A program made the position numbers and the translations under genes. Below the pieces are notes generated by a model that was given only the letters and a program-made list of their open reading frames with translations, did not search any database and was not told where the DNA came from. A stretch of DNA of 64,000 nt from Toxonevra muliebris. Taxonomy: Eukaryota > Arthropoda > Insecta > Diptera > Pallopteridae. The stretch is taken from the NCBI GenBank assembly GCA_963691655.1, contig CAVNUY010000007.1, forward strand, positions 186,001-250,000. Direction: 5' to 3'. Shown here piece after piece: positions 54,601-64,000 of the stretch; the stretch's first letter is position 1, and each line of letters opens with the position of its first letter.

Positions 54601-56196
54601 ATTTTCTCAAATATATTTCAACTCATTCTCAACTTGAAAGCGAATGTTGAGAAAAATATTTGATATTGTTTGGAGATATCATTGTTTGATATTGATTTGA
54701 TATTGATATTGGTGACTATAATTTGCTACTAAACAATAAAAGATGTTTATTCTGATGAAAAATTATTATTTTAGTTTTTTCATCTAAAATAGTTTGAGTA
54801 ATCAGCGACTTATAGTAAAATTGTCTGCAGAAAATTTTTATGAAAAATCTCCCTCCCCTTACAAGTCAAGTATGCATTTTGTTTTACAAGAATCAGTATT
54901 TTTATTCTTTTAGAAAAGAGTTAAAATGTTACAAAGAAATGCATGCCTGAAGCATGTTAACTATATATTTCAGTATAAAAAAATCACAATTTCAAAAATT
55001 TTGATCGTAAAATATTTATCCAAACGAGTTTTTCTAACCGAAAATATATTTTACGTAGCAAAATAGAGAATTATATAGTTTTAAAGTTTATTTGGTTAAT
55101 TTATTACAACTAAAAAAAATAAAATTTCATACTTGGTGGTTTTAAAGGATGCCTATTTTATTTCTGAGGCCAGGTTTGATTTTGTACACTTAAAAAGGAT
55201 AAAAAAGGATTGGTGGTGGTTATTAATCAGAATTTGGAAGCAATTAATTCTGTCAATTGAGAAATGAGCATTGAGCTCTGAGTTTAGCCGCCATATTGAA
55301 TTTTCTAAAAGGCTAGGTAGCTTTCGAAAGTACACTTAAAAAAAATGTTGGGCTACTAAGCACGTATGGGTGTCCTCGTTGACGTGACACCCCTACAAAC
55401 ATTTGGGTTTGAAGTAGATATCAAATACTTTTTCAAATCTCCAACGTTAATTCTCAATAGCACCTCCATTGGAGACTATAGCATTCTCAACAAAAAGGAC
55501 ATTTTTGATATGGTAATAATTATAGTTATCAACTTGAGAAAATTGTAGTTCTCAACTTGAGCTTTAACGTAATTCTCCAATTGGTTTCAAAGGAAATATA
55601 CAGTATTGCCACAAACAATAATTATTTCTATTTAATTGAAACACGAAAAATAAAAGGAAATTTTAAAAGACTTTTTTTTCTTCGATTTTTAACTTCAAAA
55701 GCAACTTAAAATTTTAACAACTCCATCTTACAAATTTTCCGCTATAAATTCCTTTTCTGAATTATCTTCCATATCGTCATTTTCTTCCTCGCTCATGTCA
55801 ATATCAATTAGGAGTAAACAATTTTGGTTGGTAGTTGAAGTGGAAGGCTCTAACATCAAAGTTTCGACAGCTTTGAGCGCTCCGACAATTAGTCCACTTC
55901 CTGCCTTATTTCACATTTTAATTTTTTACTTTTATGCATTATTCTTAGTTTTAAAATTAAAGTTTTTCGCAAAAATTATTTTCACTTAATTTTCTTCCTT
56001 TTTTCACTTCACTTTTGTCGAAAAACATGTTATTCACAATCACTGCCAGATACATATTTTTTGTAAATCCAATAGCAGTGGTCCCATAATAAAAAATATA
56101 AATATTTTCTCAAATATATTTCAACTCATTCTCAACTTGAAAGCGAATGTTGAGAAAAATATTTGATATTGTTTGGAGATATCATTGTTTGATATT
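51687..56196. repeat. 1.5-kb tandem repeat array, three units
   Basis: Units start at TTGGTGACTATAATTTGC: 51687, 53206 and 54709. Lengths are 1519, 1503 and about 1488 bases (incomplete end). Unit 1 has 16 extra bases (GAGATCAACTTGAGGA region). Units 2 and 3 share differences from unit 1, for example AAAGGATTGG against AAAGGGTTGG, so unit 3 probably came from unit 2. AGATATCAAATAC and its near complement GTATTTGATAT-like sequence inside each unit suggest that a TIR element contributed about 800 bases of the unit. Confidence 0.92.
52722..52904 (-). other. Acidic-tailed 60-codon open frame in each tandem unit
   Basis: The minus-strand frame runs after a TGA at 52905-52907 to a TAA at 52722-52724 and reads NKAGSGLIVGALKAVETLML, then SMS-free text to DMSEEENDDMEDNSEKEF. 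It recurs at 54225-54407 and 55728-55910. It looks protein-like (amphipathic start, acidic tail) but lacks an early ATG and matches no family recognised here. It may be a captured exon end or chance. Confidence 0.3.
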
Positions 56197-56394
56197 GATA
56201 TTGTTTGATATCAACTTGAGAATTATAAATTTCTCAAAGGTTAGAGATTTTTTTTTTTCTTGTTGGGATGTGTCATATTTATTCTGTTTTTCATAAATAT
56301 TTTTCTTCGACTACACATATAGTATCTTTGAGACCCATCAGTCTAATCTCTTTCATTTCCAAAACAATTGGGTTAGTGATTAGTAACCCTGATT
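56197..56394. other. Repeat tail and flank
   Basis: TATCAACTTGAGAATTATAA and a T-rich run continue the element that seeded the tandem array, followed by unrelated sequence. Confidence 0.45.
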
Positions 56395-57564
56395 AGTACA
56401 TCCATGTCAACATTATCATCATCTATAGTTGATGAACTCCTCACATTGCTGACGGATAATGGAAAAACCTGTTAATGCTATGCCGACAACATTGTCATTA
56501 TTCCAAGGGGAAAATACGAAGATACACTTTGCTCCATAATTCAAAGGGGACTTAACCTAACTCGAAGATGGTGCAACTTGGTAGATGTAAACATAGATAC
56601 ATCCATGACAACCCTAGTACCGTTCACAAGGAACAGAAAACTTCTAGGAATATCTAGGAATAACACAATAGCAAAGATACTAAGTCACTCATGGTGGCGT
56701 TACCCGTACATCTTAAAGTGGAGACATTGTTAGATTTAACGCCTCTACATCTAGTAATAGAGACGGCCGTCAAAGGCACACTTATGGGTATAATAAGGGA
56801 GGGAGCTGGCAGGGGTATAGATTTGGAAGATTTCTCTGCGGACCTACCCTTAAGCACTCTTTCCAGAAATGATATGAACAAAAAATATACCTTCGAAAAA
56901 TTCTTCAAAGTTAGATTTAGCAATAAGAGAAAACGGGACATCTAGATGTTTCACACCTCTCATAAAGAACACACAAAGAGCGGGTGCAGTATGGGAATGC
57001 CTAGAGCTCTTGAACACATTAGGTAAGACAATTACGTGGTTACCCGAGCACACAGATATTCTTGGTCATGAAATAGCCGACTATCTAGCGAGGAACGCAA
57101 CGACCAAGACCTACATTGGTCCAGAACCTCTGATAGGCATAAGAATTCAAACCATAAAATGCACCTTAAAAGAGAAAGAATAGAACAGTAGGCCATCTTA
57201 TTGGGCACACCTTCCTGAGGAATGGAACAGTAGGCCATCCTATTGGGCACACCTTCCTAAGCTTAGACAACCAAAGTTACTAATTGGGAATATCAACCCC
57301 AAAATAGCAGCTCTTTGTCTCAAACTAAGCAAAAATCAACTTAGATTAATAATGGGTTTTCTCTTAGGACGCTGTAAACTGGGAGAGCACATGAAGAACC
57401 TAGGTTTAAGTCAGGATAGCACCTGTAGGTTTTTCCACGATGACAAGGAAACACCAGAACATATTCTAATACACTGCGAGGCACTCACTCGCAGGAGTAA
57501 AAGATGTAGGAACATCATAGCCTTGAAGCCACATCAACCAGTGTTGCGATTAACAAATTTATAA
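56395..57564 (+). pseudogene. LOA/R1-like LINE 3' part (RT end, RNase H, C-terminus)
   Basis: VDELLTLLTDNG leads into CYADNIVIIPRG (YADN where the active family has YADD), GLNLTRRWCN and LVPFTR. Then ALPVHLKVETL and, in another frame, ITWLPEHTDILGHEIADYLARN (end of an RNase H domain). Finally QLRLIMGFLLGRCKLGEHMKNLGL, CRFFHDDKETPEHILIHCEAL with the C-terminal zinc-finger spacing. Several frameshifts and stops and an internal 42-bp duplication show a dead copy. The clade is inferred from the RNase H and tail wording. Confidence 0.75.
57180..57263 (+). repeat. 42-bp tandem duplication in the LINE
   Basis: GAACAGTAGGCCATC at 57183 repeats at 57225. Both units are followed by TATTGGGCACACCTTCCT. 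It duplicates the linker between RNase H and the C-terminal region. Confidence 0.85.
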
Positions 57565-58506
57565 AAGTGCCAAAATTTGAGACAAAACGTACTTTTCAAT
57601 ACAAAAATGTAGCTCACAAAAATTCTGTTGTACGTATCAATATATATCTGTGGTCAAAAGCACTAACCGCTTATGTCTGAAAATCTCATTTCGAGTAAAC
57701 ACGGTTCGAAGTTAATGTGAGTATACTTTTCTTTTGATGTGTAAACATTTTAGCTCTCGGTATGGGCAAAATTTCAAATGTGTAAAATGTAGGAATAACT
57801 GTAACGTAAGATGTAAGATAACTGTAACGTCCAATTCCCCTCTCGCTCACACTACTGCGTGGCATGACTGTGCTACTCTAAACAACAAAGAGAAGAGAGA
57901 AGAGGAGAAGAGAGGGAGAAATTAAAATACGAGCGGAGTTTGTTTGTTTGTGTTTCGATCAATTTACTCACACATGTATGTACATACGAAAACAAAATGT
58001 GTGTGTACATTTATTCGAGGAAGAATTATTTGTTGGTGTTAAACGTGTGGAGATCGACTATACCATACAAACAGAGAAGTCGCCGTAGCAATCACAGGCG
58101 TTTGATAGGTTTTGCATTGGGTCAGTTAGATTGCATTAAAATTAAATATTTTTTAAAATATAAAAACAATACAAAATGATAAGTAATAAGGAATCTAGGT
58201 TTCAATAAATGTATAAACAAAATGTAGTGATAATGATAGCAAATCACGGCATTATAAAAATTTTGCTTTGTACATTAACATTAGAAAGGCAACACTTTTT
58301 TTTATCTATGTAAATAGCAAAAATGTTAAAAAGAAAAAATCAAACTTATTTATTATAAAATCACTTATTTACTTCAATAAAAATACATTCATTTTTATTT
58401 TTATTAAATGCAGTTAAGACAACTCTCTTTGCGGTGCTTTTAAAAAGTAGTGGGGTGACTAGTCATCCCTGTTGCCTTTCTAAGTTTAAATGCGGAAAGC
58501 ACTTAT
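57565..58506. other. No gene seen
   Basis: AT-rich flank of the LINE with a purine-rich GAGAAGAG-type stretch at 57889-57922. No coding motif recognised. Confidence 0.4.
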
Positions 58507-58582
58507 CGTCGCCTGAGGATTGATTTGATGTATGTGTGTACAAATTCATATACCTATACGCCAAATCAATTCTCAGGCGACG
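58507..58582. repeat. 21-bp inverted repeat (hairpin)
   Basis: CGTCGCCTGAGGATTGATTTG at 58507-58527 and its complement at 58562-58582 match with one mismatch and a 34-base loop. Function is unknown; it could be a very short MITE. Confidence 0.7.
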
Positions 58583-58735
58583 TTATGTAAAATTTTCACA
58601 TCTAATAAAATTTCAAATGGACAGGAAGAAAAACTTAAAGCGCGAAAAAAAAGGATGCAATTGCAGCTGCGTATATGCGAGCATATAGATCCCGATGCAT
58701 TGAGTAAAAGAAAAATAATGCAACTACAACATATC

Positions 58736-58858
58736 AGCCCTATTCACGATTTGGTGTAATTGCAAAATATTTATGCTATCACAACAAGAAATATATGTGA
58801 TATGGAATAAAAATTTGCAATGATGCAAGACCATTTGCAATTTATGGTGAATTGGGCT
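58736..58858. mobile_element. 123-bp MITE
   Basis: The left end AGCCCTATTCACGAT and right end ATGGTGAATTGGGCT are inverted. The interior contains ATGATGCAAGACCATTTGC, shared with the MITE at 40100. It is non-coding. Confidence 0.72.
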
Positions 58859-59044
58859 ATTATATATAAAAGATAATGATATCCAATAAGTTTTTAAGTT
58901 TATAAAAAATTGTTTTAATTTTAATTAATTACCTAAGCATATAGATTATACATTAAATCCCTATATATGGCTATACATATGTGAGCTTATGTATATGACA
59001 TTCAGTTAGCTTAACTGTTTACACATCTTGCGTGCCTTGCACAC

Positions 59045-59763
59045 TGTAACGAACCTTCCTGGTTCCTTTTCTTTTCGTCAGGGTATACTCAGCGAGTAAC
59101 CAGGGTGCGTAAATGATAACTCACGATAGTTCGTTTCGGTTTTTCTTTGTTCACTTGTTTATTTATTTTCTTCACTGTTGGTTTTAAATACACTTGATTG
59201 CGTTCGTATGTTTCCTTTGTGTGTGTTCGTGATACGATGGTTAGGTCATTGTCGTTTGTTGTATGGTCCGTGGCAATTACGTGTGTTCGCTACACCAGGG
59301 TACGTGGATACGACCCCCTGATGCCGATTAATACCTCAGTGGAAACTTGATCTTGACGTAAGGACTTACGCCAAGATCCAATTAATACCTCACGAATGAA
59401 TAATGTCTTATGAAGAACCTAGCATGCGGACGCTCTGCTGATATAATCTAACGACTCTTTTGTACTAGCCTACCGTGCGGACGCATCGGTTGGTTTATTA
59501 CATATAATCTAGCGAATAGAGAACAATAGAACCACCAAGTTACTACCTTAGACCACGATCTAAGTCTGAGTGTCTTGTTCTGTTTAATGCATGTCCTTTT
59601 ATACTAATGTTCCTTCTGTTGTACCGTTTTGTTCATATTAGTTTTTACATGTTTTATCGTACTGTAATATGTATGTATATACTTTACTTCATTTTATATA
59701 TTCATACATATGTTACATTTAAATTGTGGGGTCAAAATAACTCTAATATTTTGAGTCCTTACA
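59045..59763 (-). repeat. Ty3/gypsy 3' LTR, 719 bp
   Basis: In the sense direction it starts TGTAAGGACTC next to the polypurine tract and ends ...GGTTCGTTACA at 59045. The TGTAA/TTACA ends are inverted. It contains a diverged pair of ATTAATACCTCA segments and ATAATCTA/GTGCGGACG repeats near 59430-59520. It would hold the promoter and polyadenylation signals. Confidence 0.82.
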
Positions 59764-59775
59764 CCCCTCCCCCCC
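59764..59775 (-). promoter_or_regulatory. Polypurine tract
   Basis: On the minus strand a G-rich run (GGGGGGGAGGGG) directly precedes the LTR start TGTAAG. This is the plus-strand priming site expected at this position. It touches the stop codon of the third ORF. Confidence 0.85.
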
Positions 59776-60756
59776 TTACTTAGTAGAGCCAAGACTGACT
59801 ATGATGCACCCATTTGGTTTTACTCGTACTTTGTATATCTTTCCCTCGTATTCTCTTTTAAATGAGCATCTCTTCCGTCGCTGCTTTCCCGCTGCTTCCC
59901 GCAACTCGTGTTGTAACTGGTCAGGCAATTGGTCTCCTGTGAGATTGGTGATTGGGATTGACAAATGATCTTCGTCCTCGATTAGGCCCAAAATGTCGCT
60001 CAACTCTTCTACGATTAGTACATCGTTTTCCAAATACTCCGGTAGAAGGTCCTGGATAAGATCGTTGTTGTTATTTTCTTCACTGCTGTTGTTGTTATCT
60101 TTGCTGTTATTATTGTTATCATCTGGTTTACTCTTATTGTTGGGTGTTTCTTCGTAGGTAATATGGGTTTCTTCGCTATTGTTGTTATGGGTTTCTTGGC
60201 TATTGTTGTTGTTGGTGTAATTATTGTGGATTTCTTCATTATTGTTGCTGTGTTCTATCATCGGTTTCTGGGTTGTTGTTGGTTGGTTTGTTCCATCGTT
60301 GTATATCGTACATCTATAGGTTACGGTGGTGGTGATTATTGTACACCCTACTCCTTCTTCTTTTTGTGTATGTGATGTAACCGTCATGAAGCCTTTCCGG
60401 TTGTTGTACTCACTGTCGTCTTCTTCGCTTTCGTTGTCATCGGACGATGGGACTGGTTCAGCTGGTATGACGGCGTCTTCTTCTATGGCATCTTCTTCGG
60501 AATATTCTTCTTCATTTTCTTCGATATATTCTTCTTCTTCTTCGGTGTCTTCGTCAGTGGACCGATCTCGGTATGGATCGTAGATTTCCGTAGATACGCA
60601 GCTATTACTGGTGCTTGTAGTGCTGTTGATGGTGATGACACTATAATTTTCATCATCTTCCAGTCTTCTTAGTACGACCCTCGGAATTTTTGCGTGTGGG
60701 TCTACGCCTTTAGTTTCCTCAGTATAATGTCTTTTCGAATGCCTGTGTGAGTCCAT
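59776..60756 (-). CDS. Third ORF in the env position, acidic low-complexity protein
   Basis: This 326-codon intact frame lies between integrase and the polypurine tract. It starts MDSHRHSKRHY, has an acidic block (EEEEYIEENEEEY) around residue 75, a threonine/asparagine-rich middle with N runs (about 170-235), then VEELSDILGLIEDED and a basic C-terminus with KQRRKRCSFKREY and KIYKVRVKPNGCIIVSLG. There is no signal peptide or membrane helix, so it is not a typical env. It is undamaged, unlike the adjacent pol. Function is unknown. Confidence 0.75.
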   Translation of the reverse strand: MDSHRHSKRHYTEETKGVDPHAKIPRVVLRRLEDDENYSVITINSTTSTSNSCVSTEIYDPYRDRSTDEDTEEEEEYIEENEEEYSEEDAIEEDAVIPAEPVPSSDDNESEEDDSEYNNRKGFMTVTSHTQKEEGVGCTIITTTVTYRCTIYNDGTNQPTTTQKPMIEHSNNNEEIHNNYTNNNNSQETHNNNSEETHITYEETPNNKSKPDDNNNNSKDNNNSSEENNNNDLIQDLLPEYLENDVLIVEELSDILGLIEDEDHLSIPITNLTGDQLPDQLQHELREAAGKQRRKRCSFKREYEGKIYKVRVKPNGCIIVSLGSTK

Positions 60757-61813
60757 ATCTCCTTTGGGTTTTGTTTTGATACCCTTTAGTTTTGTGTGCC
60801 CTTTTATATGTTTTTTCCCTAGGTGATCTTTGAACCTTTTTTTCTTATTCTCTATTTTTTTTCTCTTTTTATTTCTTTTTATAAATATATATAAATGGGT
60901 ATATACCTCTTATGCTATGTATATATATATATTTTTTCTTATATGTGGGTTCGTAGCTCTTTTCTTAAATTTATATTTATTTATCTTTTCCTTTTTTTTT
61001 TTTTATTTTTTTTTTATGTATATAATTCATAAAACATAGTGTATGTTACATTTTGTATAGTGTAGTTTTTAGTTTGTTTGGTGTTTGAGCATAATTCATA
61101 ATTCATACACACAAACATACAAAATATTTTCCAGTGTATTTTAATTTGCACTAATTTTGTATAGTGCCGCTTTTAGTTACACACGGTATTTTGTGCAACT
61201 GTTCTGCTCTCATATCTTATGTATTTTCTCTTCTTTGTGTTACTCAGTTGAAATAATAATATTTTCCCATATCTATGTGCAACTGTTCTTCTCTTTGCTT
61301 TCTGCTGTTGAATATTTGCGGCACTTCTCTTTTGTAATGAATATACATACATTTTAACTATCACAGTATCCCGTTGTTGATTTTTAGTTCTTCTGACTGA
61401 TACCGGGTGAGGCATTATTTCTGACGAAATATGTAAGATTTTATTTTATGCATTATTTTTGTTTTATGACTGCGATTCTTATTAGTTTTATTATTATTAA
61501 TTATTTATATTATTATTGATCAATATTTTGATGTTTTGCGAGTTTTGTTCATTTTGTTTTATTTTGCTGTTTATTTTAGTGGATGGTGATTATTTTGATA
61601 CTGCTATTTGAACTTTACGATGATATTGATAGTTGTGTAAATATTGATGGCAGTTTGATCTTGAGTGATGATAAAACTATTGATGACTTCGATGATATTT
61701 GTTTTTATCGGCATTTTTGATAATTCGTGTTGTTTCTATTGACATTTAGGATACAATCTTCTGGTTTGATTGTAGTTTGATGATGATTTGATGTTTGTAA
61801 ATATTGATGGTTT
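60757..61813 (-). other. Spacer between integrase and third ORF
   Basis: About 1.06 kb of strongly AT-rich sequence with T-rich runs and no coding frame of note. It may hold the splice or promoter signals for the third ORF, but none was assigned. Confidence 0.6.
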
Positions 61814-62752
61814 TCATGCTTGGGCTGTTTCAGCTTGATTTTCCACATTATATTCTTTCAACTCATTTATGTGGGCTGTTCTTGTACTTCCACCACCTGT
61901 TTTCCTAATTTGCACTATTACTGGTGATATGAAATCTATGATTTGATGAGGTCCATCATATTTAGGAGCAAGTTTGGCTGCAAAATTGTCGACTGCTTTA
62001 GATAAATGCTGTTGTTTCAACCACACAAGTTGACCAACAGTGGGTTTCCGTATCCTTCGACGTAAATTGTAGTATCTAGCTTGGTTCTGCGCTGCTCGTT
62101 CAAGATTTCGTCGTACTATCACAAAGATTTCTTTCATTTGTTCGCTTTTCTCTTTAGGTGTTTTGTGTACTTGAGCGGTACCTAGAGTGCTTTCATCGAA
62201 TAGAGTATTCGGTAATCCTGGTTCTCTACCTTGGACTAGAAATGCTGGACTAAACCCTGTTGTATCTTGAATGCTTGAGTTTACTGCTAGGGTAATTTCC
62301 GGAAGTAAATCATTCCATTTTCTTTGGTCCTTTCCTGTGAATTGTGCTATTATTGTTTTTACTGTTCGATTCATTCGTTCTGTGGGATTTTCTTGTGGTG
62401 TGTACGGCGCGGTGAATTGTTGGCGGACTCCAATTTCTTTCAAGTATTTTTGAAATTCTTTTCCAACGAATTGTACGCCATTGTCGGTTATTAATACCTT
62501 TGGTACTCCAAATCTGGCTAGAATTCGTTCTCTGAAAGCCTTCTTTAGAGTTTCACATGTAGCACGTCGTAGAGGAATGAGTTCGGTCCATTTTGAAAAT
62601 CGGTCAAAGAAAACGAGAAGCATGTTGCTACCATGTGTAGATCGTGGTAGAGGACCCACAAAATCAGCGCAAACCATTGCCCATGGTTCATCAGCTATTT
62701 GTGTTAGCATCGCCCCTACTGGTTTCTGTTGACTGGTTTTTCACTGTTGACA
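61814..62752 (-). pseudogene. Ty3/gypsy integrase
   Basis: The frame reads VCADFVGPLPRSTHG, WTELIPLRRAT, ITDNGVQFVGKEFQ, and QENPTERMNRTVKTI (D, D and E present), followed by a C-terminal region with VGQLVWLKQQHLS and KLAPKYDGPHQII ending at 61814. The integrase zinc finger lies upstream (HNQPSAGHLG and CTTCQQ). A TGA immediately after CQQ, just past the CTTC pair near 62745, separates the finger from the catalytic core. Confidence 0.85.
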
Positions 62753-62990
62753 TGTGGTACATTTGCGTACATACAGGCTTACGTCCCGAAACATGCCTGG
62801 CCAGTAGTATCGATTTGCTACTCGTGCAATGGTTTTACGTATTCCTAGATGACCTGCACTGGGTTGATTGTGATTTTCATACATCACTCTGCTTCGTAGT
62901 GGTGTGGGGACACATAACTTCCAAGGGGCGTTGTCTTCGTCTGCGGTCTGGCTTGGAATATGCCGATACAGTTCTCCTTCTTTTCTTCCA
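62753..62990 (-). pseudogene. Integrase zinc-finger segment, out of frame with RT
   Basis: In this frame KLCVPTPLRSRVMYENHNQP, HLGIRKTIARVANRYYWPGM and YVRKCTTCQQ form the HHCC zinc finger of Ty3/gypsy integrase. It is shifted relative to the RT frame near 62985 and stopped after CQQ. Confidence 0.75.
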
Positions 62991-64000
62991 CCATGGACAC
63001 TCGGGATGGGTTTCGGTTGTTGCTTTGGCTAAGGTTTCTAGTGGTTGCCTAGATAAAGCGTCTGCGATTACGTTTAACTTTCCACGTCTGTACTGGATAT
63101 CGAATGAATGTTGCTGTAGTTCCAATGCCCATCTAGCTATTCTACCAGTTGGACTTTCGATGGAATTTAGCCATTTGAGTAATAAGTGATCAGTGATAAC
63201 CGTGAATTTATAGCCTTCTAGATATGGCCTCATCTTTCGTATAGCCCATACGATTGCTAGACACTCTTTTTCCGTTGGTGAGTAATTGCGTTCTGCCTTA
63301 TTTAAATGTCGGATTGCATATGCAATTACTTTCTCCACTCCTTCTACATCTTGTGTGAGTACTGCACCTAGACCATAGTCGCTAGCATCTGTTTGAAGTA
63401 TGAATTTCTTTGTAAAATCTGGACAGGTCAACACGGGTGCTTCTGTTAGTTTTTGTTTCAATGTATTGAATGCCACATGCTGATCTTTGGTCCATTTCCA
63501 ATGTTTACCCTTTTTGAGGAGTGAGCTTAGTGGCTGTACCACTTTTGAAAAGTCGGGTACGAATCGTCTGTACCATGATGCTATCCCAAGACAGCGTCGT
63601 AGTTCACGTACATTTGTGGGTGCTTGTAATTCACGTATAGCTGCTACTTTGTCGGGGTCTGTGTGTATTCCTTCGCTGCTTACAACATGCCCTAGATATT
63701 TGATTTCACGTTTGAAAAATTCGCATTTGTCAGGGTTGATGCGCAAATTTGCTGTCTTGAGCCGCCGTAGTACCTCTCTGAGATTAATCATGTGTTCTTC
63801 CAATGTTTTCCCTGTTACAACGATGTCGTCTAGGTAAGCGAATGCGTGTGGTTCCATGGTTGGACCTATGACTTGATCTAATGCTCTTTGAAATGTTGCT
63901 GGTGCTGAATGAAGTCCGAATGGCATAACACGCCATTGGAATAATCCTCTTCCTGGTACTGTGAAGGCTGTATATTGCTTACTATTGGGTTCCATTGGTA
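62877..64000 (-). pseudogene. Ty3/gypsy reverse transcriptase and RNase H (5' part outside window)
   Basis: From the window edge the frame reads RGLFQWRVMPFGLHSAPATF, then FAYLDDIVVTG (an intact YLDD at residues 54-57 of the visible part), INPDKCEFF, YLGHVVS and WYRRFVPDFS. RNase H follows with FILQTDASDYGLGAVL, NYSPTEKECLAIVWAI and VITDHLLLKWL, then IADALSR. The frame drifts at PWWKKRR near 62985 and ends at 62877, out of frame with integrase. The RT core is intact as far as visible. Confidence 0.88.

Larger units (their letters stand above)
59045..64000 (-). mobile_element. Ty3/gypsy LTR retrotransposon, 3' part
   Basis: Minus-strand order is RT, RNase H, integrase, a third ORF, polypurine tract and LTR. 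The 5' LTR, gag, protease and start of RT lie beyond the right edge. Wording such as FGLHSAPATFQRALDQVIG suggests the Osvaldo/CsRn1-like part of the family, but this is uncertain. Pol has a frameshift and a stop, so this copy is probably non-autonomous. Confidence 0.88.

Noticed and set aside
60015..60583. Plus- and minus-strand frames of threonine/isoleucine or serine runs
   Set aside because: They are alternate frames of the low-complexity third ORF.
59776..60756. Envelope gene
   Set aside because: Correct position, but no signal peptide, furin-type context with membrane anchor, or transmembrane helix was seen.
1..64000. CRISPR array or phage/bacterial defence system
   Set aside because: No regularly spaced repeats with unique spacers and no prokaryotic gene organisation; all recognisable coding content is eukaryotic TEs.

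Overview
This is an AT-rich animal chromosome segment consisting almost entirely of transposable-element (TE) debris. The mix of I-clade, Jockey/CR1-like and LOA/R1-like LINEs, BEL/Pao and Ty3/gypsy LTR elements, Tc1/mariner, Harbinger, CACTA, hAT-like and piggyBac-like DNA elements, and tRNA-derived SINEs suggests an insect, most likely a higher fly (Brachycera). The species cannot be named from the sequence alone. Only one stretch looks like a possible host exon (44.7-45.4 kb, minus strand). No rRNA gene, CRISPR array or bacterial-type operon was seen.

Layout. 0-4 kb: two copies of a LINE 5'-end fragment. They share upstream flank with a more complete locus at 16.1-18.7 kb, so they were made by DNA duplication. 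A long inverted-repeat (foldback) element follows. 4.2-8.7 kb: an I-clade LINE with a damaged RT active site, fused to part of a Tc1-type transposase. A 1360-bp piece of this chimera is tandemly doubled and abuts the C-terminal end of a mariner transposase. 9.2-15.5 kb: a deletion-derived BEL/Pao element on the minus strand, with LTRs, a tRNA-Lys-type primer-binding site, gag joined to RNase H and integrase, and an internal 798-bp duplication. 16-18.7 kb: a MADF-domain fragment, a palindromic element and a tRNA-like module. 18.7-22.8 kb: the best-preserved LINE, with ORF1 broken by two stops and a long ORF2 with an intact YADD. 22.8-30.2 kb: non-coding repeats, a second foldback copy, a roughly 0.9-kb palindrome, a 318-bp tandem duplication and a 294-bp hAT-like MITE with a target-site duplication. 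30.7-32.1 kb: a decayed CACTA/EnSpm (TNP2-type) transposase on the minus strand.

32-46 kb holds nested MITEs, a tiny pogo-like MITE, a tRNA-headed SINE, foldback and other dispersed repeats, a LINE tail and the possible host exon. 46-50.4 kb: a second SINE with a related body, a Harbinger remnant, a decayed mariner-like (DD37-type) transposase, and a LINE remnant split by a TTAA-flanked piggyBac-like MITE. 51.7-56.2 kb: three copies of a 1.5-kb tandem repeat. 56.4-57.6 kb: a LOA/R1-like LINE 3' end. 59.0 kb to the window end: the 3' part of a Ty3/gypsy element on the minus strand (RT, RNase H, integrase, an unusual intact acidic third ORF, polypurine tract, LTR).

The genes do not form a pathway. 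The window records repeated insertion, nesting, tandem duplication and internal deletion. Protein-family calls were made by eye from motifs, and boundaries of decayed elements are approximate.
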